DNA of 64,000 bases from Malurus cyaneus samueli. Lineage: Eukaryota; Chordata; Aves; Passeriformes; Maluridae. The position numbers were made by a program, and so were the translations under genes. The notes under the pieces were generated by a model that saw nothing but the letters and a program-made list of their open reading frames with translations, made no database searches and was not told the origin of the DNA. Numbering within the stretch: the first letter of the stretch is position 1; each line of letters begins with the position of its first letter. The stretch is from positions 6,203,705 through 6,267,704 of the forward strand of contig CM019214.1 in NCBI GenBank assembly GCA_009741485.1, in the 5' to 3' direction. Of the stretch, positions 47,541-60,378 are shown piece after piece.

Positions 47541-50204
47541 CGGTTTACTTTCAAGCACCACAAACTTCTTCACTGAGCCATGTCTTTCAGTGTTCTGCTG
47601 ACAACAGAGCAACAATCTCATATTTTGGATTATGTGTGCTTCCTGTGGATTGGTTTTGTTCCTTCAACAATATCAGTGGCAAAATGAAAGCAACCTGCTC
47701 TTTGATGACATTTGATACTGTGATCTCCATCATTGCATCTCAACACCTGTTACTTTCCACGTTGGGCTTAATGCTGTTCCCTTACAAATTTCCCAGCTGC
47801 GTAATTAAAATAGGCAAGCCAATTAGTGTATTAACTTTCATTAGGCAAAAATAATTCATTTAATGAAAATATTCAAACATAGTTGGCGTGGAACGGAAAA
47901 GTCAGGTGAAACATGGAATTTAGAGGGGGTAAATCAGCTCCCAAATCTGGCCAGAAGTCATATCAGGTGAGGCCAATTGCAAGGTGGGAGATAAGATGCA
48001 TGTAGCTAAAGCAGATCTATCTGGAATTAAAATTCAAATGGCTTTTGATTTTAAAAGAAAACTTACACACTAATTTCCAGGATCAGGGTTGAATTTATTT
48101 TTTTTTTTTTAAATACAGTTCAAATATTCATAGTAGTTCCAGTGATTTTTAAAGTCCCTGCCATCCTACAGTGTAGGTTATCAAGGAGAAAGAATAACAC
48201 TCTATCTGCATTTTTAAGACAGAGAAATATATATAAGGATAGCCTTTTATTTTTTTTTTACTGGAATAAGAAATTATTAACAATGGAAAAACCTAAAACA
48301 TATTTTTTTTTTACCTGATGCAAAGCAAGCATGCAAGATGTAGTCTTTATTTATTTAAAACATAAAACATTTAATTCCTGTGTCAAAAATCATTGAAGAA
48401 AAATAAATAAAAATCTCTAGGGGTGAAATCCTTTTACTATTAACTTGCTCCAGGTTTCCCATGGATGTCAATAGACCCAGGTGAGATATTACCAGTTCCC
48501 TCTGTCATAGTGTATCTGCTTAGTTGGGTCTTTATTGTGCCTGCACAAAGGAGATTTTTTTTTTTTCTCCATTGAACACAAATCTATGAGTAAAGATACA
48601 CTTACTTAGACACCAACCCACTATTCTAAAAAAACTCTTAAGAAATTGCTAAACTAACTGACTTCTGAATATTCTAACCGCCTTTGCACATGCATGTTTT
48701 ATTGAAACGGTAATGTATCTTTTTGTCCCCTAGAATCCCTGCTGCATTCAATCATATAATGGGTGGCACTTGTTTAATGACAAATTACTCAATAGCCTCT
48801 TTCCTCTTCATTGTTAGACCCTTCAAAGTATTTTCTGGAAACAAAATTGCAAAATCTCATCAATTTTTTTGACTCTACATAGCTATCAATAAATTAATTT
48901 TCTGCACCATTATGAGACAAGAGTTCATTACTATCCCATTCTACAGAAGAGAAATAGAGCCACAGAAAGAAAATTAAAAGTGTCTTCTAATTTCAGGTGT
49001 CTAAATTTACAACGAGCACTTGATATTTTCAGTGATATGTTCCTACTGCTTATTAATCAGACTTCAAGAGGTGAAGTTCAAAACTTGAAAATAAAAACTT
49101 ATTCATTATTACACAGGAAAATGGTGGTTCTGAGAAGTTCACACAGGAACTCTGGCAGAGACACAAAATCTAGCCCTGCAGGACAATATTTGATTTCTTT
49201 AAGCATCTCTATTATTTTTTTTGTACTGCTTTTTCAGTATCAATCACCTTTATGAACTCATAGGCCTATAACTATTTCCTCTTTTTTCTTTTTTTTTTTT
49301 AATGAGAACTCTGTATATTCTTTATTTCTTATATTACAAATTGTTTACTGACATGATCCTACTCCAACAATCATTGAAGTCATGTACTTAGAAAATGCCT
49401 CCTCCTGATACATTTCTTCTTGCTCCTGCATGGCTCAAATTAGATCATACTGACCATACAGAGCAGATCTGTACAGATTTCTTGCTTTTGTTAAATATTT
49501 ATACTAAGTATGCAAATGTAGCAGAACTGAAGCTATGAACTTCCTAATGACTTCTTGTATTTCTCTGATATTAATTAAACCAGCATTTATGGTTATATAA
49601 TTATCTATAGTAATAATTAAACCATGTTATTCTAGTTTAGTTTATAAATTTAATTTATATGATTTTAATAGAAAATAGTTGGACAAAATATGTCAAATTA
49701 ATCATGACTAAAAATATAAATTATTATTGACAGATATATGAAACAGAGTAATGGAAAATAGCAGCAATTTACTCTCTCCAAACTACATAGTGAGACATTG
49801 CTTGAAAAATGTCTAACATGAGAGGAATGGTGAAATGTGGACTTGTCTTCAAATATCAATAGACTTTTCTACCTATTCTCTCTGACTTTTCACTCAAGTC
49901 TCCACTCCTTGCCTCAGACTCAGGCACTCTGTTTTACATGCTTCATCCAAACACCACTTTTTAGATATCCTGTTTCCTACTTTTTCCCATTTTCTCATCC
50001 CTGTTTTGTCTCAGACTCCTTGGTCCATGTTCACTTACACAGATGCCTCACTCCTGCAATTGATTTCCAAAACCAGGTGAAATAATTGAGTTCATGGTCA
50101 TATCTCCCCTTCCAGGCACCACTCCATGCCCATCCACCAACATCAGCCTCAATCCTTTTGATCCCACTGTCTGTTTGGGACAGAAAGCACCCCAAACACC
50201 ACCC
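47541..50204. repeat. 2.9-kb repeated segment, copy 2 (direct)
   Basis: Matches 36107 to about 38756 closely from ACTTCTTCACTGAGCC onward, with scattered one- or two-base indels in runs. An extra 17-bp-type repeat of ATATGAAACAGA seen at about 38280-38310 is absent here (about 49733-49748). No supported gene. The frame at 48980-49255 is the same frame as 45240-45434 on the opposite strand and has no recognisable domain. Confidence 0.92.
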
Positions 50205-50802
50205 TGACCAGTTCAGATCCACCCTGAACACACACCCTGACCAGTTCAGATCACTAACCAACCCTGACCAGTTCAGATCCACCCTGACCAACCCTGACCA
50301 GTTCAGATCCATCCTGAACACCACCCTGACCAGTTCAGATCCACCCTGACCATCACTCTGACCAGTTCAGATCCACCCTGACCATCAATCACCGTGACCA
50401 GTTCAGATCCACCCTGAACACAACCCTGACCAGTTCAGATCCACCCTGAACACAACCCTGACCAGTTCAGATCCACCCTGACCATCAATCACCCTGACAC
50501 CGGTTCAAATCCATCCTGACCAGTTCAGATCCACCCTGACCATCACTCTGACCAGTTCAGATCCACCCTGACCAGTTCAGATCCACCCTGACCATCACTC
50601 TGACCAGTTCAGATCCATCCTGAAATCCACCCTGACCAGTTCAGATCCACCCTGAACACAACCCTGACCAGTTCAGATCCACCCTGACCAGTTCAGATCC
50701 ACCCTGACCATCAATCACCCTGACCAGGTTCAAATCCATCCTGACCAGTTCAGATCCACCCTGAACACCACCCTGACCAGTTCAGATCCACCCTGAACAC
50801 CA
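50205..50802. repeat. Minisatellite, 21-bp core, about 20 units
   Basis: Same core as at 38757-39012 (CCCTGACCAGTTCAGATCCA), with about 20 recognisable units. Short spacers fall into a few related types (CCCTGACCATCACT, CCCTGAACACA, CCCTGACCATCAATCA). Some cores follow each other directly, so a higher-order pattern is present. The array is more than twice as long as the first copy. It ends at AACACCAGCTTCCC, where ordinary sequence resumes. Confidence 0.95.
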
Positions 50803-51700
50803 GCTTCCCTGCACTTCCTCCTCTTGCTCAAGTTTCCCTCTCACCCTTCCAGTAGGATTTGAAGGATGTTCCCCATAACTCCCTGTTCCAACTCCCTTCC
50901 CAAGAAAAGGGCTGAGGTTGATTCCTGAGTTTTCAGCCCATTTAAACATTGTCCATTTCCTCAGATCACTGCTCCCCTCATGGTGGGTGCTCCCCATGGT
51001 CCCCTCTCCCAGGAACCACAGATGTCCCCTCCCAGTCACATTCAGAGGGATGGATCAGGGGCTGCAGGAGGGAGGAAAGAAGGCAGGAATCTCATACAGC
51101 TTTTCCCTCCTGTGGGAAAGGATTTCATGGAATCCACGGTAACCCTACAGAGATGGGTTGGGTTTTGCTTTGAAAACAGGGAGGCAATGCAGCAACAACA
51201 CAGAATTGCTGAAATCAGGCCAGGGAAAGTAGGGCAAGAGAGCAGGATGACTGCAATTAATGACATTTCATTATTAACAGTGCTGATACCCAATGCAGCA
51301 GACTGTCACTGGTACAGTGCACACAGAGGGCGAGGATATGAACACACTGGCTGTACAATGCACCTTTACTCAGGGTAGGAGGCTCTTAATGGCAGCACAA
51401 AACAGTCTCTTTTCTCCTTTCACCTGCTTCTGGGTCAGGTGCCTGAATCCACACTTAGCATGCCCCAAGGAAAGCCTCTTCCTGCCCCTGAGAAGCCAAA
51501 TTGCAGCAATCCAGGGCTCCATCACACCAGTGCCAGCTGCCCAAAACTCATGCCTTGGTCAGCTCTGAAGTCCTGGGAAAGGCAGGAGTGGCACCCTGTA
51601 AAAAATCCCTGCCAGGGCTCAGGTGTCTGTAACACACTCCAGACCTTTCCAACAAACAGCTGCAGGAATTATTACTTTTAAACAAGGTAAATCTGCATCT
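50803..51700. other. GC-richer single-copy stretch beside the minisatellite
   Basis: About 0.9 kb is clearly less AT-rich than the rest of the window, with many CCTCC and CAGG motifs. Several overlapping open frames of 65 to 132 codons on both strands follow from the low stop-codon density and none shows a known domain. I see no LTR ends, LINE frame or splice-bounded exon. It could be an unrecognised old repeat or a GC-biased region linked to the minisatellite. Confidence 0.5.
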
Positions 51701-54700
51701 TTCCCCTGCTGTTTGTCTTGAAATCTGCTCACCAGTTTGGCCCAAAATGAGAGAAAACTGCCTGGAGGTGAATCAGCATTTAAGCACTAATCCCTGTGCC
51801 AGAGACAGAGAAGAAGGCAAGGAAAGAACGTCCTGTTTAATTACAGAGCAAATTTAATTTTCCTCAGGTGTTTACTGTGCTTGCACACCCATCAAAGCTG
51901 TGCCTCCCTCTGAACAGCAGTGGCTGCACTCTGCATCAATAAATGCTCATCTGAAATGCTCATCTCAACAGGTTTGCTTCACAACAGCTGCACATAAAGC
52001 CAAAATGTTAAGTTTCGTTTCTTTGTTCTCACTTAAATCCCTCCATTTCAGGATTTGGGGGTACACAGACCTGAAGGTTTTTTTCTCCTTTATTATTCAT
52101 ATATTTGGGTTATTCAGCAGAGTGAGAGAAATGCCATGGATTTTACTTCCTTTGCTAAACTAAACATTGCAAAACATAAAGCAGATTCCCCTCAAGTCTA
52201 GCAGACTGTTCATCCTCACAGCATTAATATTAGTCACCAAACCTGACCTAAATCCCATAATCATCCTGCCATAGGCATTTTGCTTTGCCTACATGCTCAC
52301 GAAAAACTTAGAAATTTCCAGATATTTCCATTATTGTCACTAAATTCTAAGTTGCCATAGAGAAGGAATTAGGTTTCTCTCTATCCCTGCTATTAATTTA
52401 ATAGTCTATATTTTTTAATTTAATATTTTCAGGTTGAATAATTTCAAGTAGACACGTCCTATGACTCACTAATGGTTAACAATTTAAAAAGCAGTAATTA
52501 ATATTCTGCAAATCCCACTGACAATTCCAATTATACAGCACTGTATTCTCCTTTGAATACATTTCAGATTATGAAGTAGAAGAAAAGTCAGTACTCCTTA
52601 TTCCCACTTTGTTTTGGGCTTAAGAGAAAAGAAAAGGTGGTTACATATTAATATCATCGTGATTCCATAATTTATAAATCCATGGCTGGAATGCCAATGA
52701 CCAAATTTCCAATTTCAGGCCATCTTTTTTCTTATTTTCCCACCTGTCAGAATAAGAAAGGCACTTGGAGACCTTCATATAATTTGACATTGCTGGTCTA
52801 TTTTCTCAGTTTACATTTAATGTTTACAGGTCTTTTATTTATTTATTTCTACTATCAGTGGAATCTGTTGAGACTGGTCAAAAAAGGAAAAGCAATTGTG
52901 ACTTTTCAATGAAATTCAAAACACATTAACATGAAATAAAAACAGATATACTGACAAAAAATATCATATTAAAAACATATTTTTTCAGTATGTGTTTTCT
53001 GTGAGTCAAATATCAAATCTTCAATACTAATCAATAATTTTTTTTTTAAATAACTGTCTTCATAAGCTATTAGTGCATACAATGAGCAAAAAGCAGATAT
53101 TCCACCCTGCCAGTCTGTGTGTGTGTGTTTCAGCCTACTGAATGAAGTCTTCTGGATTTTGTGAATTTATTCTTGAACTATTCTATGAACTATGCTGATT
53201 TTTACTCCACTGCTTGTCTGGCTCAGGCTTTTGTTGTTTTGTTAAGATGAATAAATCAAGAAACTTTTCTTTCTGAATTTGAGCATCGTTTCAGGAAAGT
53301 TGGTACAATTTAGGACCTGAAAACAAAGCTGCAAAATTTTCAAAGATGGAAAATATTTCACATTATTTTATTAAACACTTATGATCAGAATAATTACAAT
53401 AAAATGTATATAATTATACATATTTTCCGTTATAAATATTAAGAGAATTTGTCACTAAAAGAAAAAATTAGTATAAGTTTAAAAACTCAACTGTCACTTT
53501 TTAATCACACAAGAACATTAAAATCTCGAGTGAATTCAGCAAAGTAGGCCCAGCCTATGTCAGTCAGTGCTCTGCCTCTGAAAATAACTATTTTCTTACA
53601 TAATATCTAAGAAACCCCATGGAAATATGTCATAATTATAAATAAGTCTTGCAGTCACTTACATAACTATCAAAAGAACAACGTACTTTGTACATAATAT
53701 TGCCTGAAGTTCAGGAGAAACACCAACATTTTGTGGAATTTGTTTATATCCAGTGACACACATTTGTATGGTTCTCAAAAGTTCCCATATTCCCATTAAA
53801 TCCTAAGGCAGCACAAAAAGATACAAAAATCCCCAAATAACTATTAAGCAAATATATCATTACTTGGCTGTAAATATATTTCACTGAAACATTAACCAAA
53901 CATATTGATGCAAGATAAATGTTTAGCCAATATTTACATACTTTGAAAATACTGGTGTTTTTACTTTATTCTGCTTTTACTGGCATATGACTTGACACAT
54001 CTACATTTAAATTAGGAGGGGGAAAAGTCAGAAGTGTCTAAGTGTGTTCTGCTTATCTTAGTACAGTAGTTTACATGCAAATCCAGTGGTAAGGAAGAAA
54101 ACTACTCCTCAGGTTTCACCTGACAGCATAGATGTCAGCACTGTTCTGTCCTTCCCATATAAATTTTTTAGTTAAAATACTGTCTCAGAGTAGCACAGGC
54201 ACTTTAAAAAGCATTGCACTTTGCATCAGAGGTCTTTTGTTGCATTTTGATTAAATTCACCTAAAAGTTGGGGATTGAAAATGCCATGGATGCTCATCAA
54301 TTTGTACTGAGAACTGGCATTCCCAGGGTGGTTGAGTATCCTTAAGCTTGACTGTAGGGATTTGGTGTTTGGAGCCTTTTTCTTGAATTTTATGAAGTTT
54401 AAGTATTGCTTTATGATGCTTAGGTTGCACAGTTTATAAAAACTATAGAAGAGTTAGAAAAAAAAATGCAAAGAAAGCAACCTAAAAGGATAAAGAGGAT
54501 AAAATGTGTGAGGAAAATTGAGATGTAAAGCAGCAGAGCAGTCTGCACAAAACCTGAATACTCCAAGGAATGGATGATACCTTCAAGGTAACAACACAAA
54601 TGAAATTGCCCTTTTTTCTGAAACAGTGAAATGAAGAACAACCACCCATGGAAGAAAAAGTGTGGACTGGGATTAACTGAAAAATAAGAACATCATAAAT

Positions 54701-57700
54701 GAGAGTGGATGAGAAGCATCATAAAAAAATATTTACATATTTTACAATGTGGTCCCTTAACTGACAGTGTTGGTGGTCCTGCAGTGGTCAGGGCTGCAGA
54801 AAAGAAAAAAAAAAAAAACAACCTCTTTTTTGTTCTAAATGAATGACCTTTATAACTATGACAAGTCCCACTGGGAAGAGAAGCATCCCTAAGGAATGGG
54901 GCTCTACAGCTGAGTCAGAAATACCACCTGAATCAGTTCAAACAGAAAATATGTAATCTCAAATGTAACCACAGTTCATAATCTGTCTCAGAAAATCATT
55001 GGAAAGGACTTTGATGCAGTTGAAGAAAATATGGAATCTTTTGGAGACTAGAGAAAGATTGATTTCCATTTTATAGTTTAATAATTTTAGAATAAGCCTT
55101 CCAAAGACATTTTAAAAACTGAGCACCCCGGAACTCCTCTCTTTATTTTATCACTAAATATTTATAACACTAGTGTTTCAATAAAACATGCACACAATGT
55201 GTTATTCTGGACTGCTCATTTATCATGATGTCAGTATTTCTGTTATAAGGGTTACAGGAAAGACAGAAAACCCCCAAACAACTCAAAATTTGCATGCTTA
55301 TCTTTCCTGGAATTAAAATTCCCCAAAGTGATACCCCGAAAAGCAGCCATCAAAAAAAAAAAAAAAAAAAAAAACAAAAACCCACAATCCTGAAAATCCT
55401 AACAGTATAGATTATCTACCTATTTTCTCTTTACTTTTACTGAAATTCTGATTACCTATGAAAAGATTGGCTCTTCAGATGAATAATAGGTCAGCAGAAA
55501 TAACCACATACTGCTTCTTACAAGAAAAAAAAAAATTGAAATTAAATGATTGTGTGTTTACTTCATATCTTGAGTGTTTAAAATAATTTTAATTAGATTT
55601 TACCTTTGGAGGTGATTAATTTGATTTTTCTGAATCTTGGCCTTAGTAAGGTCAAGCAGCAATGGGTGTTCACATGAGAATAAGGGCTAAAATAGTGAAT
55701 CCCACAATTAGACTCATAGGTGGTGAATTATACAGCAAAAGTGGAGGACTGGATCTGAGAATTGTCAAGACACAGTTTATACCAGTATCAATAAAATATA
55801 TTTATAGAAAGAAAAGAGTGTAATTATAAAGAAAAAATCAAGCATGCATTCACTTTTTCTTTCATGCCTCAAAAATCTTGCTATTCAGGAAAGAGATTTT
55901 CTTCCCAGTCTTTTGAATGAATTGCTAATTATTATGTTCAAGTTGCAATTACTATATTCACCAACTACATTGAGGAAAAGAGAAAATCCATTTGCTTGAG
56001 ATTAAGCTAATATAACTTTCTATCATTTTATACTTACAACTTATTTTGAAAATGACAGAAAACATGAGAAACCTTCTCCCTGTGTCAGCTGTTTAGGCTT
56101 AAGAATTCCGCTGACAATATAAACAACTTTCAGGTGAGTATTTCAAAACATGGCATAAAAACAGCTCAGTGTAGATGTTCTCACAGTATTTTGTGAAAGT
56201 TGAAAGAATTAGGATGTCTCCCAAGTTGGTAACTTCTCCAAAAAACCCTCATGTTTTACTTACTACTGGTTAGTGGAATATCACTCAATGATATGAAAGT
56301 CTTGAGGGTTTGAAATACATTTATACCCCAACCAAAGCAGAAGGGGGGAAGAAAAGGACCAGTGAAACATCTCCCAAGTCTATCTCTCAATCAGCACAGG
56401 GGAGGATTATGGAATATGATTATATAATATAATATTGATATATAATATAAATATTATAATATTAATAATCAGTGCCTCTGATTCTCAATTCCTAGTCTCA
56501 CTCCACATCCTGTTTTACACTTAGGTTACAAAATTCCACCTTGACAAGACCAGATATGAAAAATAAATAAGAACAAGTTGTTTGGTAAAATGGAATTTTG
56601 AATTCCTGCTTGAATTCCTTGCTTAATTCTTAACATAGCAGAACCACTTAGTGAGGTTTAAATAAATGCTAAATAAAGTGGCAGATTTTCTCTAAAAATT
56701 TTTACAGTTTAATGATTTTTCATAACTTTCAATTTGTATATGCTTTTTTACACAACTATAGAGGGTTGCATGAGTTTCCACCTAATCTAAAAAGGGAAAA
56801 GGATGAGAGAAATGAAGATTAGGAACTCTGATTAATAAAGGAACAATTTATCAGTGATTCTGTCCTACTTCACAGACCAAATGCATATCAGTGGGTAGTC
56901 CATGGCTGTCCCTAATTTTCAGTACCAGCTTTCCAATTATTAATGTCTAAATATCTGAATGAAAGCAGGGAGAGCTTGAGCTTGGTAGTTTGTTAACTTT
57001 ACAGGTATTATGGATCTTTCCCTTTTTAATTTTCTTTTTGTGTAGGGACAATAAGGAACGCTAACTTTAGTGTAAGTAGATGAAATGTCAGAATTCCTAT
57101 ACTGAGATCTGCATAGCTTATTGAAATAAAGTATTTTTAAAGGATTTGCAAGCAGAATTGGACTCAAAGATAGGAACATTCTATTTATTTTGTAAGAAGC
57201 ACAGCATGTGAGCAATAAATCTGGCACAAAAAGTATGCCAACTGACCTTTTGTTTATCACAAATTTTCACACAAAATATGTTTTTGTATATTCTGTGCTG
57301 GCACTTTGATGCATTTATTAAGTATCAATATTTTAATCCCTCAGGATTTTTTTTTTTAATGTAGCAGAATGTACATATTTAATCAGACATAGATCCACTA
57401 ATTCTATAACACCACCAGTGCAGCTCATTTAACTGTGTAAAACACTTCCTTTCATATGTTGCTCCTTCTTTATAATTTGCCCAGTAGTCAGCCATCAGCA
57501 GCAAGAAAGAGGAACTCACTTCACAATTAAACACCAGGTAACAAAATATTGCTAGGGATTTATCCTAAGGTTTGTATTCCTGGTAAATCTAGTCCTTGAT
57601 CTTACTCTTCAGAATAATTCTGTAATTACAGGAATTTGTCTAATCTACAGGAGTCTGCAGGAATTTGTCTACAATCATTCCAGTATTTCAAATATTTGAG

Positions 57701-59159
57701 CTTTCTGAATTTACAGTGAATTTCCTACAGTGAAATTGTTTTCTTTGCAGCATCTCCTGAGATGCTCATAACCATGGTATTTGAATACTTTACCCAAAAT
57801 TATGCACAGCTAACGAAAAGAACTTTTTAAAAGTGTATGTTTTATCATAATGTCATTATGGAAACTCACAGCTTGGGAAGCAAAAATGTATTATTTTCTA
57901 TTTTCATGCAGACTTTTTTAAAACCAGGCTTTTACTGACAAATATTAGAAGATCTTTCAACTGATATAATGTAAAAATACATCAGTCTATGTTCCAGAGA
58001 AGACAAATTCTAAAATAATAAGTTGTTGGTTAATCTTTATTAGCTATACTTAGTTGGGTCCCCAGCTCATTCTTTGGCCTTGAGCATGTAAAACTTGTCT
58101 ACTTTGCAATTCCCCACATATAAACTAGATTATAAGTAATTTTTTTTTTCTTTTTGAGATTTTTCTGCTATTTTAAACATGAGAGATCAATTTCTATATT
58201 TTCTACAGCCCTTTTATTTTACAGTGCACATACTGCTCTAACAAATAAACAACCCTAACTGCATGTTCAGTAAGGTCCTTCTAGAACTTTCAAAAGTAAG
58301 ATTGTGTAGGGTTTTGTTCTTCTTTTTAACTAAGACAGAGATGATACAAGCTTAAGCACTACGGTTGTTTTCAGCAACAAAAGGAGATTCACTAGAAAGT
58401 TACTAATATTTGGTATTTTCGTTTTTCAAGCTAGATCAATAAGGAAAAAAATGACCCACAGTAACCCATAAGAGATCCAGGATCTTGTCTCTGGCCCCTC
58501 CATTCAGAAAGTACCTGCAGCCTCCTACATGGTAATCACAGTAAAACTTGAATAGAAAAGAGCAGACCCAGGGCAGAATCAGTATGAGGGTGAGATTCTA
58601 ATCCTAATCTTTCTGAATTTGGCTTTGCTTTCTCAATCTTTTATCCTTGGAAACCAAATAGCAACCAACAAAAAAAAAAAAAAAAAAAAAAAAATCAGTG
58701 AATTAAAAAGCATCAACATGATTTAAAATTCATTTTCTATTTTCACAATATGAGTTCATATTCTGTTTTCAGGTTAGAATTACAAATAGCTGCAGTCAAT
58801 ATATGTTCTACTACTGATATTCATAGGGAGGCTTTTATTATATTTATACATTTGATTGCTAGCACCAAGACATCTGCACACTATAAAGAAATCATTCATA
58901 GAATATGGCTCTGCAATGTATGAGCAGAGGTTGACAGAACTAAGTTCGGACAGTGTACTTGACATAGAAGATTTTAAACATTGCTGATTAATCTTTGTCT
59001 CACTAGGGCAGTGAAGACCTGTAAAAAAATTTGCAGATACTGTACAGGCAAATCCCTAGAGGCAAGAGGAGCATGCACACTTCACAGTTCCAAAGGAAAT
59101 CAGCATCCTTAATTCAGTATTTTCCAGTCCGGTTTGTTTTTGTTGGATTATTTATTTGC
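51701..59159. other. AT-rich non-coding DNA, no gene seen
   Basis: About 7.5 kb without a supported gene. It holds an (GT)n run of about 14 bases near 53117, an A-rich run at 55352-55380, an AT-only stretch at about 56412-56470 and an A25 run at 58670-58694. No transposon or RNA gene recognised. Confidence 0.6.
56412..56470. repeat. AT-only simple repeat
   Basis: About 59 bases are almost exclusively A and T with irregular TATAATAT units. It can fold on itself; no other function is suggested. Confidence 0.8.
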
Positions 59160-59258
59160 TTTTTTTTTTTTTTTTTTTTTGTTTTTGTTGTTTGTTTGTT
59201 TGTTTTTATTTTGGGTTTTTTTTTTTTTGTTGTTGTTGGGTTTTTGGTTTTTTTTTTT
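59160..59258. repeat. T-rich low-complexity tract with G runs
   Basis: T runs are broken by G, GG and GGG, including GTTTGTTTGTTTG. It is the strand-complement in style of the A/C tracts elsewhere in the window. A weaker T-rich stretch follows at 59429-59505. Confidence 0.95.
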
Positions 59259-60274
59259 ATTTTTCCAAATGAGAGATGGTTCAAATATTGGTATTTTAAC
59301 TGATTTAGATTTTAAAGTAACTAACTATCAACATTTTTTTCAGTTTAACGTGTGCACAATATCAGAGTGCTCTTATTCCTAACTTTAATCCCTCTTTCTT
59401 ACTAAGTTGTTCTTGTTTTGGGCAGTGGTTTTTTTTTTTCTTTTTTGTGTTGGTTGGCTTTCTGGATTTTTTAGGTGTTGGATTTATTTTTTTTTTTCTT
59501 TTTTATGACATACTCTAGGTTCCTTCTTAAAATTAAATTTCCAGAAGTTCATGAAAAACTTTATGTTGATTAAACCTCATTCAAAGTTTAAACACATTAT
59601 GCACTGACTAGAGGTAAGAAAACAGTGCTTTTTAATGGCATTTTAACATCCACTGCAATTTGAGGCAATGAGTATACCTATACTGTATATAAACCTTATA
59701 TAAATAAGGTTTTGTTAAAATGGGAACTAAGGCTTAAAGGTAAGTTTCTTTATGCAGCTTTTTTTTTACAATACTTATATTTGCTAATGATGAACAAATA
59801 TACTAATAACCTAAGACATATGTTTTTCTCCTTACTTCCACTTAATTTCAACCTTGTTGGCTCAAGGTTTGATTTTTATTGTTTTTTTTTGCCTATATAA
59901 TACATGGGAGCAGCCATGTTGCTCATATTTGTTTCTCCAGGATGGTTCTGCAGTGCCCATGGCTTTATGTTTACTTTCTCTTTGACCTCATCCCTAACTT
60001 GTTAATTTGCTTTCCTTCAAGGGATTCCTTCTGCTTTTGTTTCCAGTTCATCCTCAACTAATTGAAAAGTAAACTACATCAAGGATATGAATCCTTAAAA
60101 AAAAACTTCCTCAAAAATAAAAATACATTCATGTGCCGTGGATAATCTGTGCACACGAGCAGCAAAAGTTATGTTGAGAGGTTTTGTTTTTTTTTTCCCA
60201 ACACATTTCTGTTAGAATGTCACGGTGGTATGTAGTGTAGGCTCTAGATGTTGTTAGTGTATTATACCAAGGGG
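59259..60274. other. AT-rich spacer between two low-complexity tracts
   Basis: No gene recognised. It is flanked by a T/G tract on the left and an A/C tract on the right, which are roughly complementary. Confidence 0.5.
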
Positions 60275-60378
60275 AAAAAAAGAACAAACCAAACCAAAAA
60301 AACAAACAAAACAAAAAACAAAAAAAAACCCAAAAAACAAAAAAAAAAAAAACAAAAAACAAAAACAACCAAAAAACA
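60275..60378. repeat. A-rich low-complexity tract with C runs
   Basis: A runs are interrupted by C, CC and CCC, preceded by GGGG. It is roughly complementary in composition to 59160-59258, about 1.1 kb upstream. Confidence 0.95.

Noticed and set aside
48980..49255. 91-codon frame found also on the opposite strand at 45240-45434
   Set aside because: The recurrence is explained by the inverted duplicate, not by a gene family.
50205..50802. CRISPR-like appearance: regular repeats with short spacers
   Set aside because: Spacers are only 9-16 bp and are truncated relatives of the repeat, some repeats abut directly, and the context is vertebrate DNA.
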